Of a stretch of 64,000 bases of DNA, positions 16,708 to 25,178 are shown piece by piece. The translations under genes and the position numbers were made by a program. Position 1 is the stretch's first letter. Every line of letters begins with the position of its first letter. This stretch comes from an uncultured Mycobacterium sp. (lineage in GTDB: Bacteria > Actinomycetota > Actinomycetes > Mycobacteriales > Mycobacteriaceae): contig FLQS01000005.1 in assembly GCA_900078375.1 (NCBI GenBank), positions 47 to 64,046 on the forward strand, written 5' to 3'. Under the pieces are notes generated by a model. It saw only the letters and a program-made list of their open reading frames with translations. It ran no database searches and was not told where the DNA came from.

Positions 16708-17931
16708 TTGATCAAGGTGATGGACGGCATCCGGGTCTTGGAGGTCGCGCAGTTCACGTTCGTCCCGGCGGCGGGCGCGATCCTGGCCGACTGGGGCGCC
16801 GACGTCATCAAGGTCGAACATCCGGTCCGCGGCGACACCCAGCGCGGTTTCATCAACATGGGCGGCTTCCAGCTCGATCCCGACCGCCACCCGCTGATCG
16901 AACATCCCAACCGCGGCAAGCGCAGCGTCGGCATCGATGTGTCCACGCCCGACGGCCAGGAGGTGCTCTACGAAATCGCCAAGACGGCCGACGTCTTTCT
17001 GACCAACTACATGCCTGCGCAGCGTCAGAAGAACAAGTTCGACGTCGAGCACATCCGAGCGGCGAACCCGAACATCATCTACGCCCGCGGCAGTGCGTAC
17101 GGCGACAAGGGCATGGAACGGGACACCGGCGGGTTCGACGGGACCGCGTTCTGGACCCGCAGCGGCGTTGGTCACGCGCTGACGCCCGAGGAGCTCGGCG
17201 GCGCTCTGCCGCAGGGCATCCCGGCGTTCGGTGACTCGATCGGCGGGATGAACATCGCCGGCGGTATCTCGGCGGCACTGTTCCATCGAGAGCGGACGGG
17301 AGAGGCGCTCGAGATCGACGTGTCGCTGTTGAGCACCGCCTGGTGGGCGGCGGGCGCCAGCGTCACCCAGGGCATGGAGACCGGGGAAACCATGCGGTCG
17401 CTGATGCCCGGCACCACGACGTCGGTCAATCCCTTCATGGCCAATTACCTGACCTCCGACGGCGGCACCATCAACCTGTGCATCGTCAGCCCGACCGGCT
17501 ACATCCGCGACACGTGGGAGCATCTCGGATTGCCCGAACTCGCCGACGACCCACGGTTCTCCGATGTGATGCCGCTGATCCAGAATGCCGAAGCGGGCGT
17601 GCAACTCATCACCGAGGCGATCGCCAGCAAGCCGTTCGAGTACTGGCGCCACCACCTCAAGACGATGAAGGGCCAGTGGGCGCCGTTCCAGAGTCTGGTC
17701 GATCTGGCCACCGACGAGCAGGCGATCGCCAACGACATGATCGTCGAGGTGGAGTCCGCCGCCGGCGGCGCACCGTTCAAGGTGGTGCGCGGGCCGGTGC
17801 AGTTCAACCACGAGCCGCTGGAAACCACCCGCGCGCCTCAGGCCAGTGAGCACACCGAGATCGTGCTGATGGAGATCGGCATCGACTGGGATCGCATCGA
17901 GGCGCTCAAGGAATCGGGCGCGATCGCCTAG
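16708..17931 (+). CDS. CaiB/BaiF family III CoA transferase
   Basis: A 407-residue family III CoA transferase. The N-terminal MDGIRVLEVAQFTFVP and GADVIKVEHP are typical, and the catalytic Asp is expected in the GFDGTAFWTRSG segment near residue 140. It moves CoA from a donor thioester to a carboxylic acid, or acts as an alpha-methylacyl-CoA racemase relative. TTG 16708 follows AAAGGGG; GTG 16717 and ATG 16720 are possible. Another member is at 21382. Its stop shares CTAG with the convergent molybdopterin enzyme. Confidence 0.88.
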   Translation: MIKVMDGIRVLEVAQFTFVPAAGAILADWGADVIKVEHPVRGDTQRGFINMGGFQLDPDRHPLIEHPNRGKRSVGIDVSTPDGQEVLYEIAKTADVFLTNYMPAQRQKNKFDVEHIRAANPNIIYARGSAYGDKGMERDTGGFDGTAFWTRSGVGHALTPEELGGALPQGIPAFGDSIGGMNIAGGISAALFHRERTGEALEIDVSLLSTAWWAAGASVTQGMETGETMRSLMPGTTTSVNPFMANYLTSDGGTINLCIVSPTGYIRDTWEHLGLPELADDPRFSDVMPLIQNAEAGVQLITEAIASKPFEYWRHHLKTMKGQWAPFQSLVDLATDEQAIANDMIVEVESAAGGAPFKVVRGPVQFNHEPLETTRAPQASEHTEIVLMEIGIDWDRIEALKESGAIA

Positions 17932-20162
17932 CTGACGACTACCTCGGGGACTCGCTCGACGCGCACCGGCACGCCGGTCAGCCACGCCATCCCCGACAGC
18001 GACTCGACATCCTCGGGTGCGCTGGACGTCAGCCTGTTGACGTTGGACCCGCCGGCGCGATTGGCCACCCGCCAGGTCCCGGTGCCCTTGTGGCCCCACC
18101 CGTGCGGTACGGCGATCACTCCGGCCATCAGGTCCTTGGTGGTGTTCACCTCCACGGTGATCTCGCCGTACGGCGATGACACCCGCACCACATCACCGTC
18201 GGAGATGGCCAATTCGGCCGCATCGTCGACGTGGATGAGCGCCCGGTGTCCCCGTTCGCCCCGCATCAGCAGCGGCGAGTTGTGCATCCACGAGTTCTCC
18301 GAACGTGGCTCGCGCATGCCGATCATCCGCAATGGATATCCGTCGGGATGGGAGGCGCGCGTGAGCTTGTCGACTTCGGCGGCGATGCCGGCGTGGGTGA
18401 GCCGCATCCGGCGGGACAGGTAGGCGACCGAATTGCGCAGCACACCGGTACGGATATCCGGGGCCACGACCACACCGTGCGGATGCTCCTCGGTCAGCCG
18501 GCGATGCGTCAGCCCCCCGCGCCGCAATCCGAACAGGTCGCCACCCTGTGACATCCGGATCAGGGCATCGATCATCATCCGCGGCTTGAGGGCTACCCCG
18601 AAGCGGCCCAACGCCTTTCGGACGGCGCCGAATGCGGCGAACGCAGGCACGCTGGGCGCCAGCCGGACCGTGAGGTCTTCGACGATGTCCCACTCCGAAC
18701 GGGCCTCACCGGCCGGCGCGACCACGGCCTCGGTGGCCTGCCGGAACGGTGTGGCCTGGAAGGCCTGGAACGTGTACGGGAAGTCGTCGCGTTCGTACAT
18801 CGTGGTGACCGGCAGGATGTAGTCGCACCGGCCAGTCGTCTCGGTGACGTAGAAGTCCAGTGCCACAGACAATTCCAGTGACTCGAAGGCCGCTTCGAGT
18901 TCGTCGCCGTTGGGCACCGACAGCACCGGGTTGCCCGCCGAGACGAACATCGCCTTGATCTGCCGGTCGCCTGCGGTGGTGATCTCCTTGGCCATCAGCG
19001 CGGCGGGTTCCATCGCGACGGCGATGGGGATCCCGCCGATCCGGGACCGGTTGCGGTAGGAGCGGCGCATCGCCAAGCCCATCATCGTGGCCTGCCAGCG
19101 TCCTCCGACGGTCTCCATCGAGCTGAACACCGACCCACCCGGGGTATCGAGGTTGCCCGCGACGAGGTTCACCGCGTCGATCAGGTAGGTGGTGAGAGTG
19201 CCGTAACGGCCGACGCAGGTACCGAGCCTGCCGTAGACGGCCGCCCGCGGTTCGCGCACCAGGTCCCGCGCCAGCGACCGAACACTGTCCGCGTCGATGC
19301 CGGTGTGAGCCGCCGTGACCTCCGGGGTGAACGGCGCGCACAGCGACTGCAGCCATTCGACGCCGTCGGCCTGCGCCTTCACCTGAGCGGTGTCGACCAG
19401 GCCCTCGGCGAACATGACCTGCAGAAGGGACAGCAGCAGAAAGGAGTCGGCGTCGGGCACGATGCCAAGCCATTCGAACGCCGCCGCCGTCTCGCTACGG
19501 CGCGGATCCACGACGACGACGCGCCCGCCCCGCTTGACGATATCGTGCATACGGTCCTTGATCCGCGGCGCAGTCAAAAAACTGCCATGGGAGACAACGG
19601 GATTGGCCCCCATCATGACCAGGAGGTCGGTGCGCGTCAGATCGGGGATGGGCACCGAAGTCGGCGCCCCGTAGAGCAACTGGCTGGCAATCAGCCTGCT
19701 GTTGGTGTCCTGCGACGACGCCGTGAAGTAGTGGCCGTCGCGCCCGAGGCCCTTGATGAACATCAGCGCCGCGAAGGTGTGCGCGTAGCTGAAGGCACCC
19801 GGGTTGCCCATGTACCAACCGACCGCCCCCGATCCGTGGGCCTTGAGGATCGCAGTCAACCGGGCGGCGATATCCGACAGTGCCTCGTCCCAGCTCACCG
19901 GCTCGTAGCCGTCGGGAGACCCCTGCTCTTCCCCGGGTCGCTTCGCTCCTGCCCGCCGGCGAAGCGGTGTGGTAACCCGGTCGGGGTCGTTCTGGACCTC
20001 GGTGAACGCGATGCCCTTCTGGCAGGCGAAACCCGCCGAGAGCGGGTGGTCCTTGTCGGGGCGCAGCGCTGTCAGGCGGCCGTCCTCGACGGTGGCCACC
20101 ATGCCGCACAACGGTTCGCAGATCCGGCAGAACGTGGTCTTGTGCTCGATCGTGGACGCCAC
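17928..20162 (-). CDS. Molybdopterin-dependent oxidoreductase with N-terminal [4Fe-4S] cluster
   Basis: A protein of about 744 residues in the DMSO-reductase/formate-dehydrogenase superfamily. The N-terminus binds a [4Fe-4S] cluster through Cys12, Cys15, Cys19 and Cys47 (FCRICEPLC and FACQKG). Molybdopterin dinucleotide domains follow (MGANPVVSHGS, VVVDPRRSETA) and a C-terminal beta barrel (SPYGEITVEV). I see no Tat signal, so it is likely cytoplasmic. GTG 20162 is chosen; GTG 20171 is 3 codons earlier. The substrate is unknown; relatives exist in other mycobacteria. Operator copy 5 lies between it and the thiolase-like gene. Confidence 0.85.
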   Translation of the reverse strand: MASTIEHKTTFCRICEPLCGMVATVEDGRLTALRPDKDHPLSAGFACQKGIAFTEVQNDPDRVTTPLRRRAGAKRPGEEQGSPDGYEPVSWDEALSDIAARLTAILKAHGSGAVGWYMGNPGAFSYAHTFAALMFIKGLGRDGHYFTASSQDTNSRLIASQLLYGAPTSVPIPDLTRTDLLVMMGANPVVSHGSFLTAPRIKDRMHDIVKRGGRVVVVDPRRSETAAAFEWLGIVPDADSFLLLSLLQVMFAEGLVDTAQVKAQADGVEWLQSLCAPFTPEVTAAHTGIDADSVRSLARDLVREPRAAVYGRLGTCVGRYGTLTTYLIDAVNLVAGNLDTPGGSVFSSMETVGGRWQATMMGLAMRRSYRNRSRIGGIPIAVAMEPAALMAKEITTAGDRQIKAMFVSAGNPVLSVPNGDELEAAFESLELSVALDFYVTETTGRCDYILPVTTMYERDDFPYTFQAFQATPFRQATEAVVAPAGEARSEWDIVEDLTVRLAPSVPAFAAFGAVRKALGRFGVALKPRMMIDALIRMSQGGDLFGLRRGGLTHRRLTEEHPHGVVVAPDIRTGVLRNSVAYLSRRMRLTHAGIAAEVDKLTRASHPDGYPLRMIGMREPRSENSWMHNSPLLMRGERGHRALIHVDDAAELAISDGDVVRVSSPYGEITVEVNTTKDLMAGVIAVPHGWGHKGTGTWRVANRAGGSNVNRLTSSAPEDVESLSGMAWLTGVPVRVERVPEVVVS

Positions 20163-20173
20163 ACTAGCCACGA

Positions 20174-20192
20174 TACTGTAAGTGTTACAGTT
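20174..20192. promoter_or_regulatory. 19-bp palindromic operator, copy 5
   Basis: TACTGTAAGTGTTACAGTT: 8/8 and 7/8 to the consensus arms, with a perfect 7-3-7 core. It sits between the divergent molybdopterin enzyme (start about 12 bp away) and the thiolase-like gene (start 40 bp away). Confidence 0.8.
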
Positions 20193-20231
20193 TGTACCCG
20201 TCTCCGGCGGATCCCGAGAGGAAGACCATCG

Positions 20232-21377
20232 ATGAACGATGTCGCCATCATCGGCGTCGGCCTGCACCCGTTCGGCCGGTTCGAAGGTAAATCCGCGATG
20301 GCGATGGGGGTCGACGCCATCTTCGCCGCCGTCGCCGACGCCGGCCTGGAGTGGAAGGACATCCAGTTCGCCACCGGCGGCAGCTGGACCGTCGCCAACC
20401 CCGACGCCATCGTCGGCATGGTGGGTCTGACCGGGATCCCGTTCACCAACGTGTTCAACGCCTGCGCGACGGCCGCCAGCGCTGCCAAGGCCTGTGCCGA
20501 TGGAATCCGGCTGGGCGACTACAACATCGGTATCGCGATCGGCCTCGATAAGCACCCCCGCGGTGCGTTCACCGAGGACCCGGCCCTGGTGGGCATGCCG
20601 CGCTGGTACGCCGAGAACGGCCAATACCTCACCACCCAGTTCTTCGGTATGAAGGCCAACCGCTACCTCCACGATCACGGCATCTCCGAGGAGACGCTGG
20701 CGCGGGTGGCGAACAAGAACTTCCGCAACGGTGTACTCAACCCGAATGCGTTCCGCCGCAAGGAGATTTCCATCGAGGAAATCATGGCATCACCCGTGCT
20801 CAACTACCCGCTGCGGCAATACATGTTCTGCGCGCCCGACGAAGGTGCGGCGGCGGTCGTGATGTGCCGCGCCGACATCGCGCACCGCTATACATCCAAG
20901 CCGGTCTACCTCAAAGCGGTCGAAGTCCGCACCCGCCGCTACGGCGCCTACGAGGTCAACACCACGTTCGGCCCGGTGGACGAGGACGTCGCGCCAACCG
21001 TTCACGCGGCGCGCGCCGCGTTCGAAAAGGCCGGTGTCTCACCTCAAGACGTCGACGTCATCCAGCTGCAGGACACCGACGCCGGCGCCGAGATCATCCA
21101 CATGGCCGAGTGCGGGTTCTGCCCCGACGGCGACCAGGAGCGGCTGCTGGCCGACGGCCAGACGGAGATCAACGGATCGATGCCGATCAACACCGACGGC
21201 GGTCTGATCGCCAACGGCGAACCGATCGGCGCGTCCGGGCTTCGGCAGATCCACGAGATCGTCCGGCAGCTGCGCGGCCAGGCCGGTGATCGCCAGGTGC
21301 CGGGTGAACCGAAGGTCGGTTTCACCCAGCTCTACGGCGCGCCGGGCACCGCCGCGGCCACCATCCTCGCGCTCTGA
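20232..21377 (+). CDS. Thiolase-superfamily lipid-transfer-type protein with altered active site
   Basis: A 381-residue protein of the SCP2/lipid-transfer thiolase branch. The acyl-accepting Cys78 is present (FNACATAAS). The usual catalytic His of GHPxG is replaced by Glu330 (NGEPIGASG), and the second Cys position falls in LYGAPG, without Cys. Proteins of this type are often retro-aldolases (such as Ltp2) or synthases and not beta-ketothiolases. Aldolase types normally need a DUF35 partner, and none is seen in the window. ATG 20232. It heads a two-gene operon with a CoA transferase. Confidence 0.85.
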   Translation: MNDVAIIGVGLHPFGRFEGKSAMAMGVDAIFAAVADAGLEWKDIQFATGGSWTVANPDAIVGMVGLTGIPFTNVFNACATAASAAKACADGIRLGDYNIGIAIGLDKHPRGAFTEDPALVGMPRWYAENGQYLTTQFFGMKANRYLHDHGISEETLARVANKNFRNGVLNPNAFRRKEISIEEIMASPVLNYPLRQYMFCAPDEGAAAVVMCRADIAHRYTSKPVYLKAVEVRTRRYGAYEVNTTFGPVDEDVAPTVHAARAAFEKAGVSPQDVDVIQLQDTDAGAEIIHMAECGFCPDGDQERLLADGQTEINGSMPINTDGGLIANGEPIGASGLRQIHEIVRQLRGQAGDRQVPGEPKVGFTQLYGAPGTAAATILAL

Positions 21378-21381
21378 ACTG

Positions 21382-22563
21382 ATGGGTGTTCTCGATGGCA
21401 TCCGGGTGCTCGACTACGGCCGGTTCATCGCCGCGCCCTGGTGCAGTGCACTGCTGGCCGATATGGGCGCCGATGTCCTGCGCGTCGAGAAGCGCGAAGG
21501 CGGCGAAGACCGTTGGGTGCAGTCCGTCACCAGCGGCGGCGAAGGCGGCACCTTCCTGCAGTGCAACCGCAACAAACGCTCGCTGACCCTGGATTCGACG
21601 ACGTCCGAGGGCGCCGACATCACCCGGCGGTTGGTAGCCCGGTCTGACATCGTCATTGCCAATATGCCCGCGGCCGGTATGCGGGCCAGCGGGCTGGATT
21701 ACGACACACTGCGCGCAGTCAAACCCGACATCATTCTGGCCAGCGCAACCGCATACGGCGAAGGTGGCCCCTACAGCGACCGCATCGGATTCGACGGTGC
21801 CGGTCAGGTGATGTCCGGCGCGGTCTACCGTCAGGGTCTGCCCGAGCTGCCGATCCGCACCGTGGTTCCGCAAGCCGACTTCGGTACCGCACTCACGTTG
21901 ACCATCGGGGTCATGATGGCCCTGTACCACCGACTCCAGACCGGGCAGGGCCAGCACGTCGAGGGAGCCCTGCTGCCCACGGCGTTGATGCTGTCCAACG
22001 CCTTCCTCATCGAGCGTGAGTTGCTCGGTGTCGACAAGCCGAGGGCAGCGAACCGCGGTACGTCAGTGGCACCGTGCGACCTGTATGAGGTCACCGACGG
22101 CTGGGTCCTGCTTCAGATCGCCGGCCAGCCGATGTTCAAGCGGTGGTGCCGGCTGATGGGCCGGGAGGACCTGTTCGACGACCCGCGCTTCGCCGACGAC
22201 GACTCGCGCTGGCAGCATGGGGATGTCCTCAACGATCTGATGCAGCAGTGGTGCACGGGTAAAACCAGAGCCGAGGTGCTCGCCCAGCTCGGATCGGCGA
22301 AACTGCCTGCTGCACCACTGAATTCACCCCAAGAGGTCCTCGACGATCCGCACGTCGCAGCCATGGGGTACCTCAAGCGAGTGCCGTTCCCCGGCGCGTC
22401 TCGACCCGTTCCACTCATCGAGACACCGTTTCGCCTCTCGGCGACACCGGGCTCGATCCGGCGTCGCGCCCCGCTGCTCGGCGAGCATACCGATGAGGTG
22501 CTGGCCGAAATCGGTTACGACACCGCCGAAATCGCGGATCTGCGAGCCAACAAGATCGTGTAG
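21382..22563 (+). CDS. CaiB/BaiF family III CoA transferase
   Basis: A 393-residue family III CoA transferase beginning MGVLDGIRVLDYGRFIAAPW, with GADVLRVEKREGGEDR and IGFDGAGQVMSG near residue 135 (candidate catalytic Asp). It starts 4 bp after the thiolase-like gene, so the two are co-translated and probably act on the same CoA thioester. It is only a distant paralogue of the enzyme at 16708. Confidence 0.9.
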   Translation: MGVLDGIRVLDYGRFIAAPWCSALLADMGADVLRVEKREGGEDRWVQSVTSGGEGGTFLQCNRNKRSLTLDSTTSEGADITRRLVARSDIVIANMPAAGMRASGLDYDTLRAVKPDIILASATAYGEGGPYSDRIGFDGAGQVMSGAVYRQGLPELPIRTVVPQADFGTALTLTIGVMMALYHRLQTGQGQHVEGALLPTALMLSNAFLIERELLGVDKPRAANRGTSVAPCDLYEVTDGWVLLQIAGQPMFKRWCRLMGREDLFDDPRFADDDSRWQHGDVLNDLMQQWCTGKTRAEVLAQLGSAKLPAAPLNSPQEVLDDPHVAAMGYLKRVPFPGASRPVPLIETPFRLSATPGSIRRRAPLLGEHTDEVLAEIGYDTAEIADLRANKIV

Positions 22564-22607
22564 CCAACAGCCTGGGAGATAACAGGAACTGACGCTGGAC
22601 ATCCCGC

Positions 22608-22636
22608 TTGACATCGAACATATGTTCGATTAAAGT
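22608..22636 (+). promoter_or_regulatory. SOS promoter: -35, LexA box, -10, leaderless start
   Basis: A consensus -35 TTGACA (22608-22613) is followed by a 17-bp spacer that holds a perfect LexA box TCGAACATATGTTCGA (22614-22629), then -10 TAAAGT (22631-22636). Six nt later comes ATG 22643, so the transcript is probably leaderless. LexA would fill the spacer. Confidence 0.88.
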
Positions 22637-22642
22637 TGTGGC

Positions 22643-23872
22643 ATGAACGCCGCAACCGCGGAACTCATCCGGATCGCCGAGGAACTGCGCGATCTGGAGC
22701 TCGATGACGCTGACGTGATCGGTGAACTACGGGCAGTGCTGGCGGTGCGCCATCTCGCCGATCACCGAGCAGCAATGCTGGCCGGCGCTCTGGCACGTTT
22801 GGATGTCGCGGCCCGGGGCGGGAGACGACCGCGAGAAGTCCTGATGTCGTTGGGGTGTGCACCATCAGTCGCCGCGCGGATGCTCCGTGTCGGGGCGGCC
22901 GCTGAGGCGCTGCCGGTGGTTATGGCACACGCGGCCGACGGAGCGTTATCCGGTGAACATGTGCATGCAGTCGTGACGGGCGTCAACCATATTCAAATAC
23001 GGGCGGCGGAGCCAGTTGATGAGAGCAGCCGATATCGGCATCAGGTCGACCTGTTGAGTCAAGTCTTCTCCGGGGCCACTCCCGCCGAGATCGCCGACCG
23101 GGCACGAAAACTGGGCAACCAGCTCGCCGGGGAGCAGGACGGGTTACCGGCGGCAGAAGACCGCTCGATCAACGAAATCCACTGCGTCAAGACCTTCGAG
23201 GGGCGCTGGCGGGTGCGGGGGGATCTGGATGCCGAAGTGGGGGTCAAACTCGCCGCCGCCCTGGAGGAAGGGTCAGCGCCACGCCCCGAGCCAGATGGCA
23301 CACCTGATCCCCGGCCTGCCGAGCGACGCCGCGCCGACGCCCTGGAAGCGGTACTCGACACCGCCTCACGCGCCGGTGACAGCGCCTCACCGCCGCGCAC
23401 GCAGTTGTTGCTGACCGTACCCGCCGACACCCCCGATGCTGCGGAGCTGGAATTCATGGGACCGATCAGCCTCGCCAGCCTGGCCAGGTTGTCCTGCGAT
23501 ACCAGCGTCACCACGATCATCGTGGACGGACACCGGGTTCCCCTCGACATGGGGCATGACAAACGCCTGTTCCCCGCGCATCTGCGTAGAGCGCTGTATC
23601 TGCGGGATCGGTGTTGTATCAAGTGCGGTGCCCCCGCCAGCAGGACCCATTGCCATCACATTCAGCACTGGATCCACAACGGCGAGACGAGCCTGAACAA
23701 CGGCTGTCTGCTCTGCCCCGGTTGTCACGCCGATGTCCACCACAACGGCTGGGACGTCATCCTCGGCTACGACAAGCACCCCTGGCTCATCCCGCCCGCA
23801 ACGGTCGACCCGCAGCGAACACCACTACCCGCATACAACCGACGCACCATGCACCTCGACGCCGCCGCCTAG
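22643..23872 (+). CDS. DUF222 and HNH endonuclease domain protein (13E12 family)
   Basis: A 409-residue 13E12-type protein. The N-terminal half is DUF222 (LADHRAAMLAGALARLD, RMLRVGAAAEALPVV). The C-terminal HNH domain has paired Cys (RCCIKCGAP, LLCPGCHADVHH) and the HCHHIQHW active-site His residues near 345-350. Its promoter carries a perfect LexA box, so it is probably DNA-damage-induced. These genes occur in many copies in mycobacteria and are of uncertain role; it is not related to the catabolic genes around it and may be an insertion between two operons. Confidence 0.92.
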   Translation: MNAATAELIRIAEELRDLELDDADVIGELRAVLAVRHLADHRAAMLAGALARLDVAARGGRRPREVLMSLGCAPSVAARMLRVGAAAEALPVVMAHAADGALSGEHVHAVVTGVNHIQIRAAEPVDESSRYRHQVDLLSQVFSGATPAEIADRARKLGNQLAGEQDGLPAAEDRSINEIHCVKTFEGRWRVRGDLDAEVGVKLAAALEEGSAPRPEPDGTPDPRPAERRRADALEAVLDTASRAGDSASPPRTQLLLTVPADTPDAAELEFMGPISLASLARLSCDTSVTTIIVDGHRVPLDMGHDKRLFPAHLRRALYLRDRCCIKCGAPASRTHCHHIQHWIHNGETSLNNGCLLCPGCHADVHHNGWDVILGYDKHPWLIPPATVDPQRTPLPAYNRRTMHLDAAA

Positions 23873-23975
23873 TGGTCAAAACTGAAAACTACTTTGCACC
23901 TTGATAACTCCACAGTGACACCACCCACGACCAACGTCGTCCCAGCACGGAAGACCCGAGGGCCTCACCTGCCGG

Positions 23976-25178
23976 TCAGCCGAGCACCTTGACCGGCACG
24001 TTGCTCCAGCCCGCGACATTCTGCATGTTGACCCGCTTGCAGCCCGCGAAGTCCACTTCGTAGCGGGGCATGAAATCCAGCATCCTGTCCAGCGCGATCG
24101 CGCTTTCCAACCGAGCCAGGGCGGCACCCAGGCAGCTGTGAATTCCGTAGCCAAGTCCCAGGTTCTGGGCCTGCGTGCGGTCCCGGTCGATATCGAATCT
24201 GTCCGGTTCGACCCAGGCCAGCGGGTCGCGGTTGGCTGATCCACCGACCAGAAAGACGGGCTTGCCGGCCGGAATGGTGACGCCGTGCAGGGTCACCTCG
24301 CGCAGTGAGCAGCGCACGTTGTACTGGGCCGGGGCTTCATAGCGCAGCAGCTCTTCGACGGCCAGCGGGATCTTGCTGCGGTCCGCCCGCAGCAGGTCCC
24401 ACTGGTCGGGGTTCTGCGCAAACACCACAGCCGCGTTGCCGATGAGCTTGGTCACCGTCTCCGCACCAGCGCCGCCCAACAGCGTTGCGAATTCGGTGAT
24501 CTCGATATTGTCCAGCGGCTCCATCCGGCCGTCGTCACGCTCGATCTCGGCGCAGATGAGCTTGCTCAGCAGGTCGTCGCCGAGGTTCTCGCGCCGCTTC
24601 TTGATCAACCGGAAGTAATAGATCGCCATATCCACGGCGGCCTTCTGGCCTGCGTCGGTCATCTCGACGTCACCGCTCTCGCGGTGCAGCAGTTCGTCGA
24701 TCCACAGCCGGATCTGCTGACGGTCGTCGGCGGGAACACCCTGCATCGTGGTCATGACGTCGACTGGGAACAGCGCCGAGAAGCCCTGCACGAAGTCGAA
24801 ACCCGACGGATCGACGGCAGCGAGATGCTTGTCGACCAGTTCGACGACCAGGGCGCGCTGCGCTTCGATTGCCCGTGGGGTGAACACCTTATTGAGCAGG
24901 CTGCGCATCCGCCGGTGCGCGGGTGGGTCCATCGCAATGATCGACCCGTGCTTGGTGACCTCGCCTTTGCGCACCTGACCGAGATCAACGCCGTAAGCCG
25001 ACGAATAGGTCTCGAAGTCCTTGTACGCTGCGGCCACATCGTCATGCCGGGTCAGCGCGTAGAAGTCGTACTGCTGGCTGTAATAGACCGGGGCCTCGTC
25101 GCGCATACGCCGGTAGGTCTCATACGGGCTGACGAAGAAGTCCTCCGAGAACGGATCGAAGACCACCGCGGCCGTCAT
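23976..25178 (-). CDS. Cytochrome P450
   Basis: A 400-residue P450. The I-helix motif is GGAGAET near residue 235, ExxR is in EELLRYE near 275, and the heme ligand is Cys349 in GYGIHSCLG. It is the last gene of the 12-gene minus operon, with ATG 25178 overlapping the TGA of the acyl-CoA dehydrogenase (ATGA). The position next to three ACADs suggests hydroxylation of the same lipid substrate or side chain. The 103 bp between it and the HNH gene hold no clear terminator. Confidence 0.92.
   Translation of the reverse strand: MTAAVVFDPFSEDFFVSPYETYRRMRDEAPVYYSQQYDFYALTRHDDVAAAYKDFETYSSAYGVDLGQVRKGEVTKHGSIIAMDPPAHRRMRSLLNKVFTPRAIEAQRALVVELVDKHLAAVDPSGFDFVQGFSALFPVDVMTTMQGVPADDRQQIRLWIDELLHRESGDVEMTDAGQKAAVDMAIYYFRLIKKRRENLGDDLLSKLICAEIERDDGRMEPLDNIEITEFATLLGGAGAETVTKLIGNAAVVFAQNPDQWDLLRADRSKIPLAVEELLRYEAPAQYNVRCSLREVTLHGVTIPAGKPVFLVGGSANRDPLAWVEPDRFDIDRDRTQAQNLGLGYGIHSCLGAALARLESAIALDRMLDFMPRYEVDFAGCKRVNMQNVAGWSNVPVKVLG

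Noticed and set aside
17928..20678. Extension of the molybdopterin enzyme upstream of 20171
   Set aside because: It would cross the operator and lie antisense to the thiolase-like gene; the cluster Cys residues begin right after GTG 20162.
19305..21377. Very long plus-strand frame extending the thiolase-like protein upstream by 309 residues
   Set aside because: The extension is antisense to the molybdopterin enzyme and has no family features; ATG 20232 is the clear start.
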